From NCBI GenBank assembly GCA_022705745.1, contig JAKJDW010000002.1:1-64000 (forward strand): a stretch of DNA of 64,000 nucleotides. The letters are read 5' to 3'. The notes beneath the pieces were generated by a model that was given only the letters and a program-made list of their open reading frames with translations, was not told where the DNA came from and searched no databases. Of the stretch, positions 1-10,606 are shown one piece after another (positions within the stretch are counted from its first letter, which is position 1; every line of letters begins with the position of its first letter). This DNA is from Patescibacteria group bacterium. GTDB taxonomy: Bacteria > Patescibacteriota > Gracilibacteria > Absconditabacterales > Absconditicoccaceae. Position numbers and translations under genes: made by a program.

Positions 1-182
1 GAGCACATTGATCCTTAGAATGACAATCTCCTTTTAATTTTACAAAAAATTTGTTACCGAATTAAGTAACTTGTACACTTCCCCCAAGGGAAGAACTTTT
101 TTATCATAAGGTTTATAAAGTGTTAGCCCTTAGTAAGGGAGATAACCATTGACCTGCTATTTTTAACTTGTAACTTCAAAGG
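1..182. other. Intergenic, no gene seen
   Basis: No open frame is convincing here on either strand. It contains fragments of the AT-rich 'tttataaagt' and 'aacttgtaactt' words that recur in many intergenic gaps of this window, plus a short run of the 'cccccaaggg' type. It lies downstream of the CoA-binding protein gene. Confidence 0.5.
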
Positions 183-548
183 CTACCTATTTTGAATCAT
201 AATACAAGCATTTGCCACATACTCAATTCAGTTTCTAATACAAAATTCAATAGCTTCATCACTTTCAGCACCAGGTTGGAACCATATTTTTTTGATTCCT
301 AATTCTTTTATTTCTTCCAAAACTGGTAAAGAGAATTTTGGAGATAAAACAAATATTGCTACATCTATTTTTCAATCATAATCTGATAGCTTGCTATAGC
401 ATATTTCTCCCAAGATTTCAGTTTCATTTGGATTGATAGCAATTGTATTAAATCATTTATCAATAAAATCTTTGAAAACCTTGTATCCATATTTTTCAAT
501 ATTATTTGATGCTCATATCACAGCATAAGTTAATTTTGAATCAATCAT
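183..548 (-). CDS. CoA-binding domain protein (YccU/CoA_binding_2 type)
   Basis: The gene encodes 121 residues with UGA read as Gly. The start AVIGASNNIEKYGYKVFKD matches the Rossmann-type CoA-binding fold (loop GAS-N, then a helix with YG). Further family signatures are INPNE, the aspartate-rich IDVAIFVLSP, and KKIWFQPGAESDEA near residue 90. UGA supplies the Gly of the nucleotide-binding loop. Members are small cytosolic proteins that probably bind CoA; the exact role is unknown. It starts with ATG, ends with TAG, and is complete for a family of about 120-140 residues. The neighbour upstream on the same strand is a transposase, so no operon role is implied. Confidence 0.85.
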
Positions 549-616
549 TGTTGTTATTAAAAATAAAGTAGGTGCGATTGTTGTGTTATCTGAATAGTAG
601 CGGTTAGTAGTTGTTT

Positions 617-1129
617 TTATCTATAATATTCATCATTCTCCCAAGCATATGGATTCAGTTCAATGTATTCAATTATTCTATTCATATCGTTTTCATTACG
701 GATTATGTGATCATAAAATGATTTTTGTCGTTTGAATGATTTTAATCATAATTTATGAATTAATTTAGACGATGTTGTTTTAAATGCTCATACAACGGAA
801 GATAATCATTTTTTTTGTAAGGAACGGTCGCGACCGTTCTCTACGAGGTTCTCTACGAGGTTCCCTACATTTTCAATTTCAATTATTCAATGAAAATGAT
901 TTGGCATAATCGCATAATGATATAATTTTATATTTTCATACTTATTTAACCATAATCGTTGTTTTTCTACAATTTCACCATATTTATTTAAAATCATTTT
1001 ATCATCAACGACTTCTCCAAAAACTTTTTCATGATTTTGGACATTTACAGTTATAAAAAAGTATCAATCATTGTAATGAAAAGCGTCCAATCTATTTTTT
1101 TTGCGAGTTTTTAAGTTATTTTTCTCCAT
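617..1129 (-). CDS. REP-associated tyrosine transposase (Y1_Tnp/RAYT)
   Basis: The 170-residue product is a HUH-type single-strand transposase. It shows the histidine pair in MPNHFHGIIEI (about residue 80) and the C-terminal SFYDHIIRNENDMNRIIEYI followed by ELNPYAW, typical of RAYT proteins; the tyrosine in SFYDH is the likely nucleophile region. Early residues DGYFFITVNV fit the family start. The middle carries an in-frame insertion, residues NLVENLVENGRDRS, encoded by a palindrome plus a 12-bp direct repeat (821-862). Such proteins mobilise or maintain REP-like palindromes; in this window GC-rich palindromes are common. The gene ends 7 bp after the helicase stop, so the two may be co-transcribed. 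Confidence 0.85.
821..862. repeat. Palindrome plus 12-bp direct repeat inside the transposase gene
   Basis: An 18-bp perfect palindrome GAACGGTCGCGACCGTTC (822-839) is followed by two copies of CTCTACGAGGTT (839-862). It is GC-rich unlike its surroundings and keeps the reading frame. The word 'accgttctctac' occurs again near 4903-4914 in an intergenic gap, so this looks like a small dispersed element that landed in the gene. Confidence 0.7.
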
Positions 1130-1135
1130 TTTTTA

Positions 1136-3565
1136 TTATATTATCGTCAAAAATCTTATTTCCATCTTTCTTGTTCCTATTTTTGGATCCTTGAATCTCA
1201 CTACAGCCAAATGATCCCGCACTTCCAAAACATAACCATTACCAAACAATTTGTGATTTACATTATCTCATTCATTTATATTGATTTCTTGTCTACTTGT
1301 ATTGTAATAAGAAACAAAATTATCTTGACTGGAATAAGAGTCGGCTCTTGAATTTCTATTCCCTCCAGATCATAGATCATAATGTCTTGTAAGTTCTTCT
1401 GGGATTTCTCAAATGAATCTACTAGGAGGGTTGTTTCTGACTTGTCACCAAGTCATTCTACTATTTGTGTAAGATAAAAACAAATAATCTTTTGCTCTAG
1501 TAACTCCAACATACATTAATCTTCTTTCTTCTTCCAATAAATGTGCTTCCATAGTAGCATTTGTCAGGGGGAATACATTTTCTTCTACACCAGCTATAAA
1601 TACATAAGGGAATTCTAATCCTTTACTACTATGGATGGTCATAAGTTTTATCACATCAGCATTTGCATTTTCATCATTTACTACATCAGTCATCAAAGTC
1701 ACTTCTTCTACAAATTGTTTTATTGCTTCTTTTCATTTTTCTACATGACTCGATGCCATATTTATTAGTTGTCATACATTTTCAAATCTTTCTTCTGCTA
1801 CTTCATTATTTCAATGAATTTTTTCTAAATGTTCTTTATATTTTATGGATTTTATTATTTTAGAAATAACATCAGCAGGTCAGTATTTGTCCCAATTATC
1901 AGTGATTTCGTGTATTATTTTTTTGAATTCCAAAACCCCATTTTTTGCATTACTGGTAATATTTACAGGCACACTATCTATATTTTCCAAAACATCGTGT
2001 AGTGTCAATCCATTGATAGTCGCATAATCTTCCAATTTTGATAAACTATCTTTTCCAATTCATCTTGTAGGTAGGTTGATAATTCTTTTTAAGGAAACAG
2101 AATCTCCACTATTTGCTAAATATTTAATGTATGCCAAAATATCTTTTACTTCTTCTCTTTCAAAAAATTTATATGCTCATCGTATTTTATAAGGAATTTT
2201 TTCTTGTACCAAGATTTGTTCAAAAGTAGAAGATTGGGCATTGGTCCTATATAATATCGAAACATCTCATAGTTTTTGAATTTTGCCCTTATCTTTCATT
2301 TTCATAATAAAATCTATTATGTTAGCAGCTTCATCTATATCAGAATTGTGGCAAAAAACAGTAATTTTCCCATCTTCTTTTCTATGAGAATGCACATCTT
2401 TATTGTATTGTTTCAAATTATTTTTTATAATATAGTTTCCAGCATTTACAATATGTGGGCGAGAACGATAATTGATTTGAAGTTTGAACATTTGGATATC
2501 TGGCCAATATTTTTTTACATTCAAAAAATTTTCCATCAAAGCTCATCTCCGGCCATAAATACTTTGGTAGTCGTCTCATATCAAGGTAATATTTCCATCC
2601 TTTCCGCTGAGCATCATCATCAGCTCAAATTGTATCCAGTTTGTGTCTTGAGCTTCATCTACCATAATATACAAAAACTTTTTTTTCCATTTTTCTAGTA
2701 TATCAGCTCTTTTCCTAAAAAGCAAATAGGGTAGTAACAATAAATCATCAAAATCCAACATATTTGATCTTTCTAATTCTTTTTGGTATTCCACATAAAC
2801 TTTCCCCATATTTTGCTCATAATCTGTAGTGATTTTTGATTGATACATTTTGGCATCATATCAATTGTTTTTTTGATTGCTGATAAATCATTTTACCTCA
2901 TTTGGTTTGAATACTTCATCTAAATTAAGCTTTTTCAAAAGATCTTTTACTACTTTGTTGCTATCATTTGAGTCTATTATTGTAAAATTTTTATCATATT
3001 TCATCTCCAGTTTATCAATATCTTCTTTTAATATTTTCAAAAAAATACTATGAAATGTTCCAATCCATTTAAAGTCTTTTTCGGTATATTTCACATTATT
3101 CCCACCTGTACTTGGTTTAGTTTGTTCTATAAAATTCAAAAAATCATCAATACTGTCTTCTGGGGATTTCTGACGATTATCATCTGGGGACAATGTCTGA
3201 CGATTATCATCAATATCAGACGATTTATCGTCTGATATCTTCTGATAGCAATCGTCAGAAATTGTCCCTATCTTTTGAGAAAAATCGTCAGAAATTGTCC
3301 CCCCCATCATCTGAGAAAAATCGTCAGAGATCTCCATCAGTCTTTCTTTCATTTCATTGGCCGCCTTATTTGTAAAAGTTACAGCCAAAATATTGTTTGG
3401 ATTGATTTTTAGCCCAAACATCAAATATCATATTTTATATGTCAAAGTCCTTGTTTTACCAGATCCTGCTCCAGCTAAAATTAAACTAGAAGTGTCGGTA
3501 TGTAAGGCTGCTTTCAACTGCTCTTCGTTCAACTTTCAAGCCAAATATTCTTTTACTTTCTGCAT
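1136..3565 (-). CDS. pcrA: UvrD/PcrA-like superfamily 1 DNA helicase
   Basis: The 809-residue product is an ATP-dependent 3'-5' helicase of DNA repair and replication restart. Motifs in order: Q-motif region [13 protein letters not shown], Walker [10 protein letters not shown] (about 33), motif Ia [16 protein letters not shown], motif [12 protein letters not shown] (about 300), motif IV INYRSRP (about 362), motif [14 protein letters not shown] (about 645) and motif [15 protein letters not shown] (about 690). Residues about 76-125 are an unusual insertion of SDDFSQ/SDDNRQ-like repeats between motifs Ia and Ib. The C-terminus carries a small Tudor-like stretch ([18 protein letters not shown]) as in PcrA. 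ATG 3565 is chosen because it gives the usual short N-terminus; upstream in-frame TTG codons are possible. UvrD versus PcrA cannot be decided. Confidence 0.9.
3190..3335 (-). repeat. Degenerate tandem repeats encoding SDDFSQ-type peptides in the helicase
   Basis: On the + strand the word 'aaatcgtcagaaattgtccc' and relatives such as 'tgacgattatcatc' recur several times. They encode an acidic/polar low-complexity segment (SDDFSQ, GTISDD, DDNRQ). The repeats keep frame through the helicase gene. Confidence 0.8.
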
Positions 3566-3782
3566 TCATTTTTCAAAATTAATTAAATTATTTACCAACT
3601 TATAGATACCCAATTATTTTTCAATCACAAAAATTTTTTTTACTTGCTTTTTTGTCAAAACTATATTTGACAAAATTATTCTGTTAGACAAAAACTATAA
3701 AAAAACAATATAATCTATATTTTTATAACATTTTTTTCTTCTCAATATCCTTCTTGTAAAACATATTTTCCTCTTCAAAAAA
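3566..3782. other. Intergenic between the dnaE fragment and helicase
   Basis: AT-rich spacer, about 215 bp, with no supported frame. It presumably holds the promoter of the helicase gene. It also contains the place where the rest of dnaE would be expected, but no polymerase sequence can be read in any frame. Confidence 0.5.
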
Positions 3783-4721
3783 TTAGTTTGAAATCAGCTT
3801 GTTTTTTACTTTTCCATAGAGTTCTAAAATATGTGGTGGAGTAGAGTAGTTTGGGAATAAAGTTTGTCCCATAGGAATTTCTATTTTTATAGTTTTAGCT
3901 ATTTCATTGTTATTGTTTATCCAATTTTTGGCTTGTTCTTCACTATATCAATTGTCTATCATCATGGCAAAAACTTCTTGTCCAGACATCAAGTGATATT
4001 TTTCTTTTGGTTTTCTTCTGTGATCATCATACATTTTATTCCCATCTTTTATCGCTAGGGCCATTTCCCAAGCTTCTTTGTCGCTTTCATTGATATACTG
4101 ATAAATATTGTTTACAATACATTTGATTCCCAACTTTTCTGATAGTTCAATTATCTTACTATTTATTTTTTTCAAGTTTTGGTTTTTCAATTCATCTTGT
4201 GCTATTATTTCCAAAAACACATTTTCTTTTCAGATTTTATCTTGTATCATATTTATTATTTCAATAATTTTTTCATCAGCTTCAGACCTAAAAATCATTT
4301 TTCCAATCCAAGACTCTTCTCCTCACATAAATGCAATCAATCATTGATTGTTTTCTTCCAATGTTTTTATATCAAACTTAGCTTTCCCAGAAATTCATTC
4401 TTGATTTGCGTGGGAAACTATTTTCATTAGACTGCTATATCATTCTCCATTTTTTGCAAGTAAGCACATATTTCAAACATCTTCAATTCTATTGTAGCCA
4501 TTGATATCTAAAACAAATCCCAATTCTGTCCCAATAATAGGATTTATTCAATTTTCTCTAGCACTGTCATAAAAAGCAATAGCTCCATACATTCCACCAA
4601 GATCAGTCAAAGCTATATTTTCAAAACCTAATTCTTTTGCTTTTTGGATTATTTTTTTTGGAGTTCATATAGCTTCCAAAAATGAAAATGTACTATGTCC
4701 ATGTAAATGAGTAAATTCCAT
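3783..4721 (-). CDS. dnaE: DNA polymerase III alpha subunit reduced to its PHP domain (truncated)
   Basis: The 312-residue product matches only the N-terminal PHP domain of bacterial DnaE. It has THLHGHSTFSFLEA at the start (metal-binding histidines), ALTDLGGMYGAIAFYD, NPIIGTELGF, NMCLLAKNGEGYSSLMKI and, near the end, EIPMGQTLFPNYSTP. In full-length DnaE (about 1100 residues) the PLFPNY motif leads straight into the polymerase domain; here a TAA follows 22 residues later. No palm or fingers residues are readable downstream. Either a true DnaE lies elsewhere and this is a decaying or exapted copy, or the polymerase is split. The PHP active-site histidines seem kept. Confidence 0.8.
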
Positions 4722-5248
4722 ATTTTCAAAAAATTAACTAAAAACCATACTTATATAATAAGTATATAGTTTTTTCAAAAAAAGATTCAATGAAAAATAA
4801 ATCATTTAATTTACTTATAATAATTCACTTATTGCAGGGCTACGGGCACACTTACATTTTATAATAAATATGTAATAAAGAACTCCGCATAATTCTGCGG
4901 TGGACCGTTCTCTACAGAATATCATTTCTTTTGATACTCAGGTTGTAAATAAAAAAGTTCTTCCCTCGGGGGAAGTTGGGCACCCGCCCCGCCCGCAGTA
5001 TTGCGGGGCTACGGGGCGGGGTAGATGGGGGTTTGTAGTTGGGGGTTAGATTCCCCTTAGTCCCCCTTGATAAGGGGGATTTTACCTCCAACTAGCTATG
5101 CAAACCGCCTCAAGGGAGGAACTACCAACTTTACAAACTTGTAACTTTATAAACTTTTAAAGCTTCTTTTACTATTAGTTGAAAATAAAAACTTATTCAA
5201 TATAAAAAAGAGGACAGATTTTTTACAAATATAAAAAATACCATTATT
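4722..5248. repeat. Intergenic repeat region with GC-rich palindromes
   Basis: No coding frame is supported. The first part has a palindromic AT stretch near 4748-4766 that may hold the promoter of the dnaE fragment. Around 4880-4920 lies a word shared with the transposase insertion (accgttctctac). Around 4980-5050 lies a GC-rich island with 'cagtattgcggggctacg' and 'ggggcgggg', followed by 'ttccccttagtcccccttgataagggggat', written here in pieces as a CCCCTTA/TAAGGGG inverted pair. Similar islands occur at 10.3, 17.1 and 19.1 kb. Confidence 0.7.
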
Positions 5249-7249
5249 ATGAAAAAACAATTTAAATTAATTTTTTTCTTGCTATCAATTTTTTCTGTAT
5301 TTTGATTTTCATTTATTTACGCAGGAGCACGAAACTTACCATGAATCAAAATTATCACTCGTGATCAACGATGAGCAAACGAAGCTTTGAGATATTCTGA
5401 TATGTCAAGGACTGAAAGAAGTAAAGTAAATGCCGAAAAAAATGAGCAAAAAATGAATGAACTCAGAGAAACAGATGCAGAAAAGTATTGGTCAATCAAA
5501 GAAAAAGAGTACCAAGAACAAATGGCAAATGATTATTTGAAATCAAATTATTATTCCGAAATAGATTTGGATTGGACCAAATACGAAAGCAATGGGAATT
5601 ATCTTTTTTGGCCAGAATATATCAAAAACAATAAAACTAAAATTATTGTACACCATACAGCATCAGACAATACAATTCTAAAAAATAAAGCTGATGTTTT
5701 GGAATATCTTAGTGGAGTTTATCGATATCATACTGTTACTAATTGACGAGGGGATATCGGTTACAATTTTTTGATTGATCCATTTGGGAATATTTATGAG
5801 GGTAGAGCAGGATGAGAGTGAGTAGTTTGAGCACATGCAAAACGAAACAATACTCCTAGTATCGGAATTTCATTAATTTGAAATTTTGAAAATGTAAAAC
5901 CAACAAAAGAGGCATTGGAGTCTCTTATTAGATTGTCAGCAGCTTTGGCAAAAAAGTACAATATAAACCCTTTTTCTAGAACAGATTATCATAAAGATTC
6001 CAAAGAAGTTCCGTACATAGTTTCAGCTGAAAATTATGTGATAGCATGACACAAAGATGCTGGGATTACATCTTGTCCTGGTAAATATTTATATCAATTA
6101 CTTCCCTTTGTTAGAAACGGAGTAAAAGATCTTTTGGAATGAAAAACTCTAACAAGTGCTAGTGGTTTAAGATCAGCAAAAGAGACTAATACAAATCCAA
6201 GAGCTCAAAGAACTAGGCTTACTTACAGTTATTTTGAGTCTATGCAAAGCAAAATTGCACCTGCAGTTAAAACAATCAAAAACGACTATATCACAAAAAA
6301 TAATATTACATTCTCAAATGAGAATATAAGTAGATTATCATGAAAAATAGACAAAATCCAGGCAAAAATTTATTTGAATCAAGATATTTCTGTTCTTCTT
6401 TATGAATTAACTCAAGATTATTCAGAATATAACTTATCTTGTGAACAATGATGTATTTTCTCCTTTAATCAAAATAAACTTGAAGCAAATAATGCTACTA
6501 TAAAAGTTTCTGACAAACTACAGTTGAATTTGTGATGAAATACTTACAATGTAGATAGATTGTCTGTTGTACCAAAAAACAGCCTTATCAGTATAGATAA
6601 TTACACTAGAAAATCTTATGCTGGTATAGCTTGGAATACTTTTCGTGGTTCTTTGATTTTCAAAAAAGATTATATGAAAGATCTAAATTGAGTAGAACAA
6701 AATAAATATGTAGTTATAAACAAGCTTCCTTTTTGAGATTATATGAAGTGAATAGCAGAAACCAATGATACAGAATCAGCTACAAAAAATGAAGTTATGT
6801 CGTTGATATCCAAATCTTATGCTTTATTTTATATGAATCCAAAAAATATTCATCCAAATATACCTTCACAAGCTACCTACAATGCTGTGGATGATTCTAG
6901 GATTTTCCAAAAATATGTGTGAGCATGATTAGAAAAAACTTTGACAAAATGGTATACAGCCCTAGAAAAAACAAAAGATAAAATTGTTCTTTACAACAAT
7001 AATGTTCCATTGTTACCATACTTTTCATGTTCAGCTGGATTTACTTATTCAGCAAACGAAAAACGATGACGAAATGATACTCCTTATCTAAAATCAAAAT
7101 TTGATTTGTGAATATGCCAAGATAAAAAATTCTCTGGACATTGAGTCGGACTAAGCTGACTTGGAGCTGAAAGATGGACTCAATTCGGATGGAGTTATAC
7201 AGATATACTTCACTACTACTATCCTGGAATAGTGATTGAAACCCTTTAG
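5249..7249 (+). CDS. Secreted N-acetylmuramoyl-L-alanine amidase with SpoIID-like domain
   Basis: The 666-residue product starts with a Lys-rich head and hydrophobic segment (residues 5-23), a signal peptide or anchor. Residues about 125-300 are an amidase_2/PGRP-type domain: KIIVHHTASDN (first zinc His), RYHTVTNGRGDIGYNFLIDP, NIYEGRAGG, and AGHKDAGITSCPGKYLY (last His and Cys/Asp). The C-terminal part from about residue 420 resembles SpoIID/LytB lytic proteins: INKLPFGDYMKGIAE, PYFSCSAGFTYSANE, GHGVGLSGLGAE. It likely cleaves peptidoglycan at the cell surface. Many of the motif glycines are UGA. The three genes 5249-10305 run in one direction with short gaps and may be an envelope operon. 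Confidence 0.88.
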
Positions 7250-7335
7250 TTGCCGTCTTCAACAATGTTTTTTACAAGAATATTTAAAATATAATCTTGT
7301 CAAAAATAAAAACATTTTATTACTAAATATAACAC

Positions 7336-8163
7336 ATGGAAGAAATTTTACAAAAAATATTTCCCAACAGTGCTGAAAAAGCTGTTGATAGTGTCTTGAA
7401 TTTATACGAACAACAATGATTTGTAATATCAAATTTCATTTATTTTGCTATTATCAAAGAACAAAAACTTTTTGAATCCACAAAAAAAACTACTCTTCAA
7501 AAAGATTATTACAAAGCTATCACAAAATGAGATTTTCTTTTGCCAGATGGTATAGCTTTACAAACATTTTATCGTTTAGCAAACCGTAGATTTTCTCTAC
7601 CAACGAAAAATCTTTCAAACTTAAATGGTACAGATTTTATCCCTTATTTTTTAGATGAAATCAAAAAAAGATACGGTAGTCAAAGAATTTCTATATCATT
7701 ATATTGAGCAAAAAAAGAAATAGTTCAAGAAGTGAAAAACACTTTTTCTTACAAATGATTCGAGGTTTCTTATATTCAAGATTGATATTCAGAATTTGAT
7801 CGAGAGAGTTTCAAAAAGTCTAAAAATAATAATGAAGAAGTTCTAAACATTTTGTTAGTAGCTAGATCTACTCCAACAAACCCAATTCAAGAATTGCGAA
7901 CTATGAAAAATTATTATAAAATCAAAGAAAGTAATTTGATAGTTTTCACAGTATGATGACTATTCGATTTCTTAGCATGAGAAAGCCCAAATAGTTCAGT
8001 AAAAAAATGAACACAAAAAAGAGCTCCAAAATTTGTCAGAAAGATAAAATTAGAGTGGCTTTGGAGGTTTATTACAGATCCCAAGAGAAACTACAAAAAA
8101 GTAAAAAATAGTTTTTCATTATTTCCTTATATTTTTAGATATTTACTATTGAAAAAGGATTAA
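7336..8163 (+). CDS. WecG/TagA/CpsF family glycosyltransferase
   Basis: The 275-residue product matches the WecB/TagA/CpsF fold that transfers N-acetylmannosamine(-uronic acid) or related sugars to lipid-linked acceptors. Signatures are DFLLPDGIALQTFYRLANRR (about 60-80), NGTDFIPYFLDE, SISLYGAKKEIVQE, ILLVARSTPTNPIQE, and the C-terminal TVGGLFDFLAGESPN followed by RAPKFVRKIKLEWLWR (about 230-250), the most conserved block of the family. Glycines of GG-LFDFLAG are partly UGA. The length is as expected. Its position between an amidase gene and a membrane protein suggests cell-surface glycan synthesis. Confidence 0.88.
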
Positions 8164-8232
8164 ATTTTGATACCTTAAAAAAGTAAAACATTTTTGTGAA
8201 TACAATTTTTTATATGATTTTTCCCCAAAGAT

Positions 8233-10305
8233 ATGCAAATTAAAGAAAAAAAACATAATTATTTAGCGGACAATCAGTCTTTTTCTTTCAAAGAAAAATT
8301 AGCAAATTGAGTAATCATAAATGCTTATGTTGTTTTTGATTCAGATAAATTTTTGGAATACCAAAAAGATCTATTACAAGATTTTTTGGCAGAATTTATA
8401 GACAAGTCAAATACTGATATTTATGATGAAACAGATCTCAAAAACAATTTAGAAGATGGCCTTCAATCCCTAAATACTAATCTTAGAAAGTTTTCTGATA
8501 AAGTTACAGATGTAGATCGTTTTACCATCAAATGATACATTCAAATTATAGCAGGCACCACTATTATGGCTTCTATGATATGAGATATCTCTTTCATTAT
8601 GTTTAGAAACAAAAGATTAAATTATCAGCTACACAATTGATTCAATAAAAAATCTAAAATAGATATATTTTCAGATTTTATAGAATGAGACATCCAAACT
8701 TGAGATGAGTTATTGTACATTGGGACCAAATTATCAGATGTTTTGGATCAGTCAGATATCAATGAAATGGAAAATATCCTTTCAGCTCCAGAAACTTCAT
8801 TTATAGAATTTATAGAAAAACTTGTTACTGCTAGAGTAGAAAAAGAGAATATAGCTCTGATGTCCAATTATCATATCTATGGAAATGTTATAGAAAAACA
8901 AAGCACCAGTAGGTTACCAAAAATCAAAAATCCTATAAAAATTAATACAGCTTGGACCAAAAGAATACTAGCAAATAAATATTATATTACGATTTTAGTT
9001 TTGAGTATCGTTATTTTGGTCATGCTATATAGTGTTTTATCTCAGCTATTAAATACTTCCAAAGATTCTGTATTTAAGACATCAGATTGAGTAATTGTGG
9101 ATATTACAATAGATGATATCAAAAAAGATATTTTACTTTTCAAGCAAATGGATCCAAGTTCAGATCAAAAATGAGTAAAATATAGTCAAATAGTAGAGAA
9201 ATTAAACTTATTAGAAAGTAAAGGAAGATGGCTCGAAGATGTTGAAAATTTGAAGGGAATTATAGAAGATGATTATTACAAATGATTCAATATTATTAGA
9301 TTGGAAAGTTTATCAAAACTGGACGATCCAGCCACTGGTATAAAAACTAGAGTATTATCATTAAATAGTACAGAAAAAACTAAAGTCGGTGATGTTTTGT
9401 TCATTGATTTTCAAAGATGATTAAATATTTGAGGGACTAAATGAGCTATGATATGAGTGGTAAATGACGGTTCTAGATGATCTTTAGTAGAATTTAATAT
9501 TGATTCTGATATCCAATGATGTTCAAGTAATTTATTGAGAGATGGTTTGTATTGTTATACAAAAGATGGTCGTATCTTTTCTGTAAATAAAGCTGGAGTG
9601 GAACCACTTATTACTTCAGATCCAGCGGGATTCCCAGACACAATTTGATGAGTAGGAGTATATTGAAAAGCAAACTTATATGTATTTCAATCCAACTTAA
9701 ACAATTCCCGTGATTGAGCATTTGTTACTAGATATAGAAATATTGTATGATCCCAAGTTTCTTACCAATGATGAGAAAACTATTCTCTTATGGCTGGCTA
9801 CGAAAGTTGAGTTAGTTTTTCTTGAGATTTTGGAGATGTCGCAATAGATTCTACTTTCCTTACTTGGAATGCTTGAAAATTATATCAGCTACGAAGACCT
9901 GGTTATGGAGTTTCTTTGGATGTTCGTGAAATTAAATTATTATGATGAGACACAATTACAAACAAATATTCCGATGACATCAAAGTTATTGCATACCTAA
10001 ACTCCAAGTATGTCTATTTATTTGATAGGATAAATAAAACATTTACAATATACACATCCAATCCTCTAAAAACAAACGATCAGTACAATACTCAATTCAA
10101 GCTATATTACTTATTTAGTTTCAAGTTTGATTTATCTAATGAGAAGGTTCTGGATATATCAATATCTGAAAATTCTTGAAATAAGCCTGAAATGTATATT
10201 TTGACTAATGAATGAGTAAATAAAGTTAACTTATACGAATATATAGATAGTTTAGTAAACGATGATACTCTAAAAGCTATCTGATGATGAGAGGCCCCAC
10301 TTTAG
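8233..10305 (+). CDS. Large membrane-anchored protein of unknown function
   Basis: The 690-residue product is not recognised. Residues about 100-124 (YIQIIAGTTIMASMIGDISFIMF) and about 256-276 (YYITILVLSIVILVMLYSVL) are hydrophobic and probably membrane spanning. The part after the second segment (about 410 residues) is rich in Gly, Asn, Ser and aromatic residues (for example VVNDGSRGSLVEF, DGLYCYTKDGRIF, KLYQLRRPGYG, YLNSKYVYLFDR) in a spacing that suggests repeated beta strands, possibly a propeller. The N-terminal part is charged with no signal peptide. It follows the WecG-like gene by about 70 bp. An extracytoplasmic sensor or scaffold is a guess only. Confidence 0.7.
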
Positions 10306-10606
10306 TTATAAGTTACAAGTTAAAAGCCTGCCCCGCCACGTAGCCCCGCAATACTGCGGGGCGGGGTTTGTAAAGTTACAAGTTGAAAATCCTTCCCTTG
10401 GGGGAAGCTGGGCCCCCGCAGTATTGCGGGGTAGATGGGGGTTGTAGTTTAGGGGTAATACCCCCACCTACCCCGCCCGTAGCCCCGCAGTACTGCGGGG
10501 CGGGGCGGGGATTGCAACCTCCCCCAGGGGAGGAATCTTATTTCCGAATTTTACCAAACCCTCCTTTTCATAAACTTTATTTATTTCAGCACTAAATCCT
10601 GATTTT
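10306..10606. repeat. GC-rich palindromic repeat cluster
   Basis: No gene. At least three GC-rich hairpins built on 'ccccgcaatactgcgggg' or its variants stand in an AT-rich genome (near 10342-10362, 10415-10435 and 10480-10510). They alternate with 'acaagttgaaaa' and 'tccccaggggagga' words. A short + strand frame through it (10383-10595) has a proline/glycine-rich translation that merely reflects the repeats. Confidence 0.75.

Noticed and set aside
10383-10595. Proline/glycine-rich small protein
   Set aside because: It runs through a cluster of GC-rich palindromes and has no conserved features.
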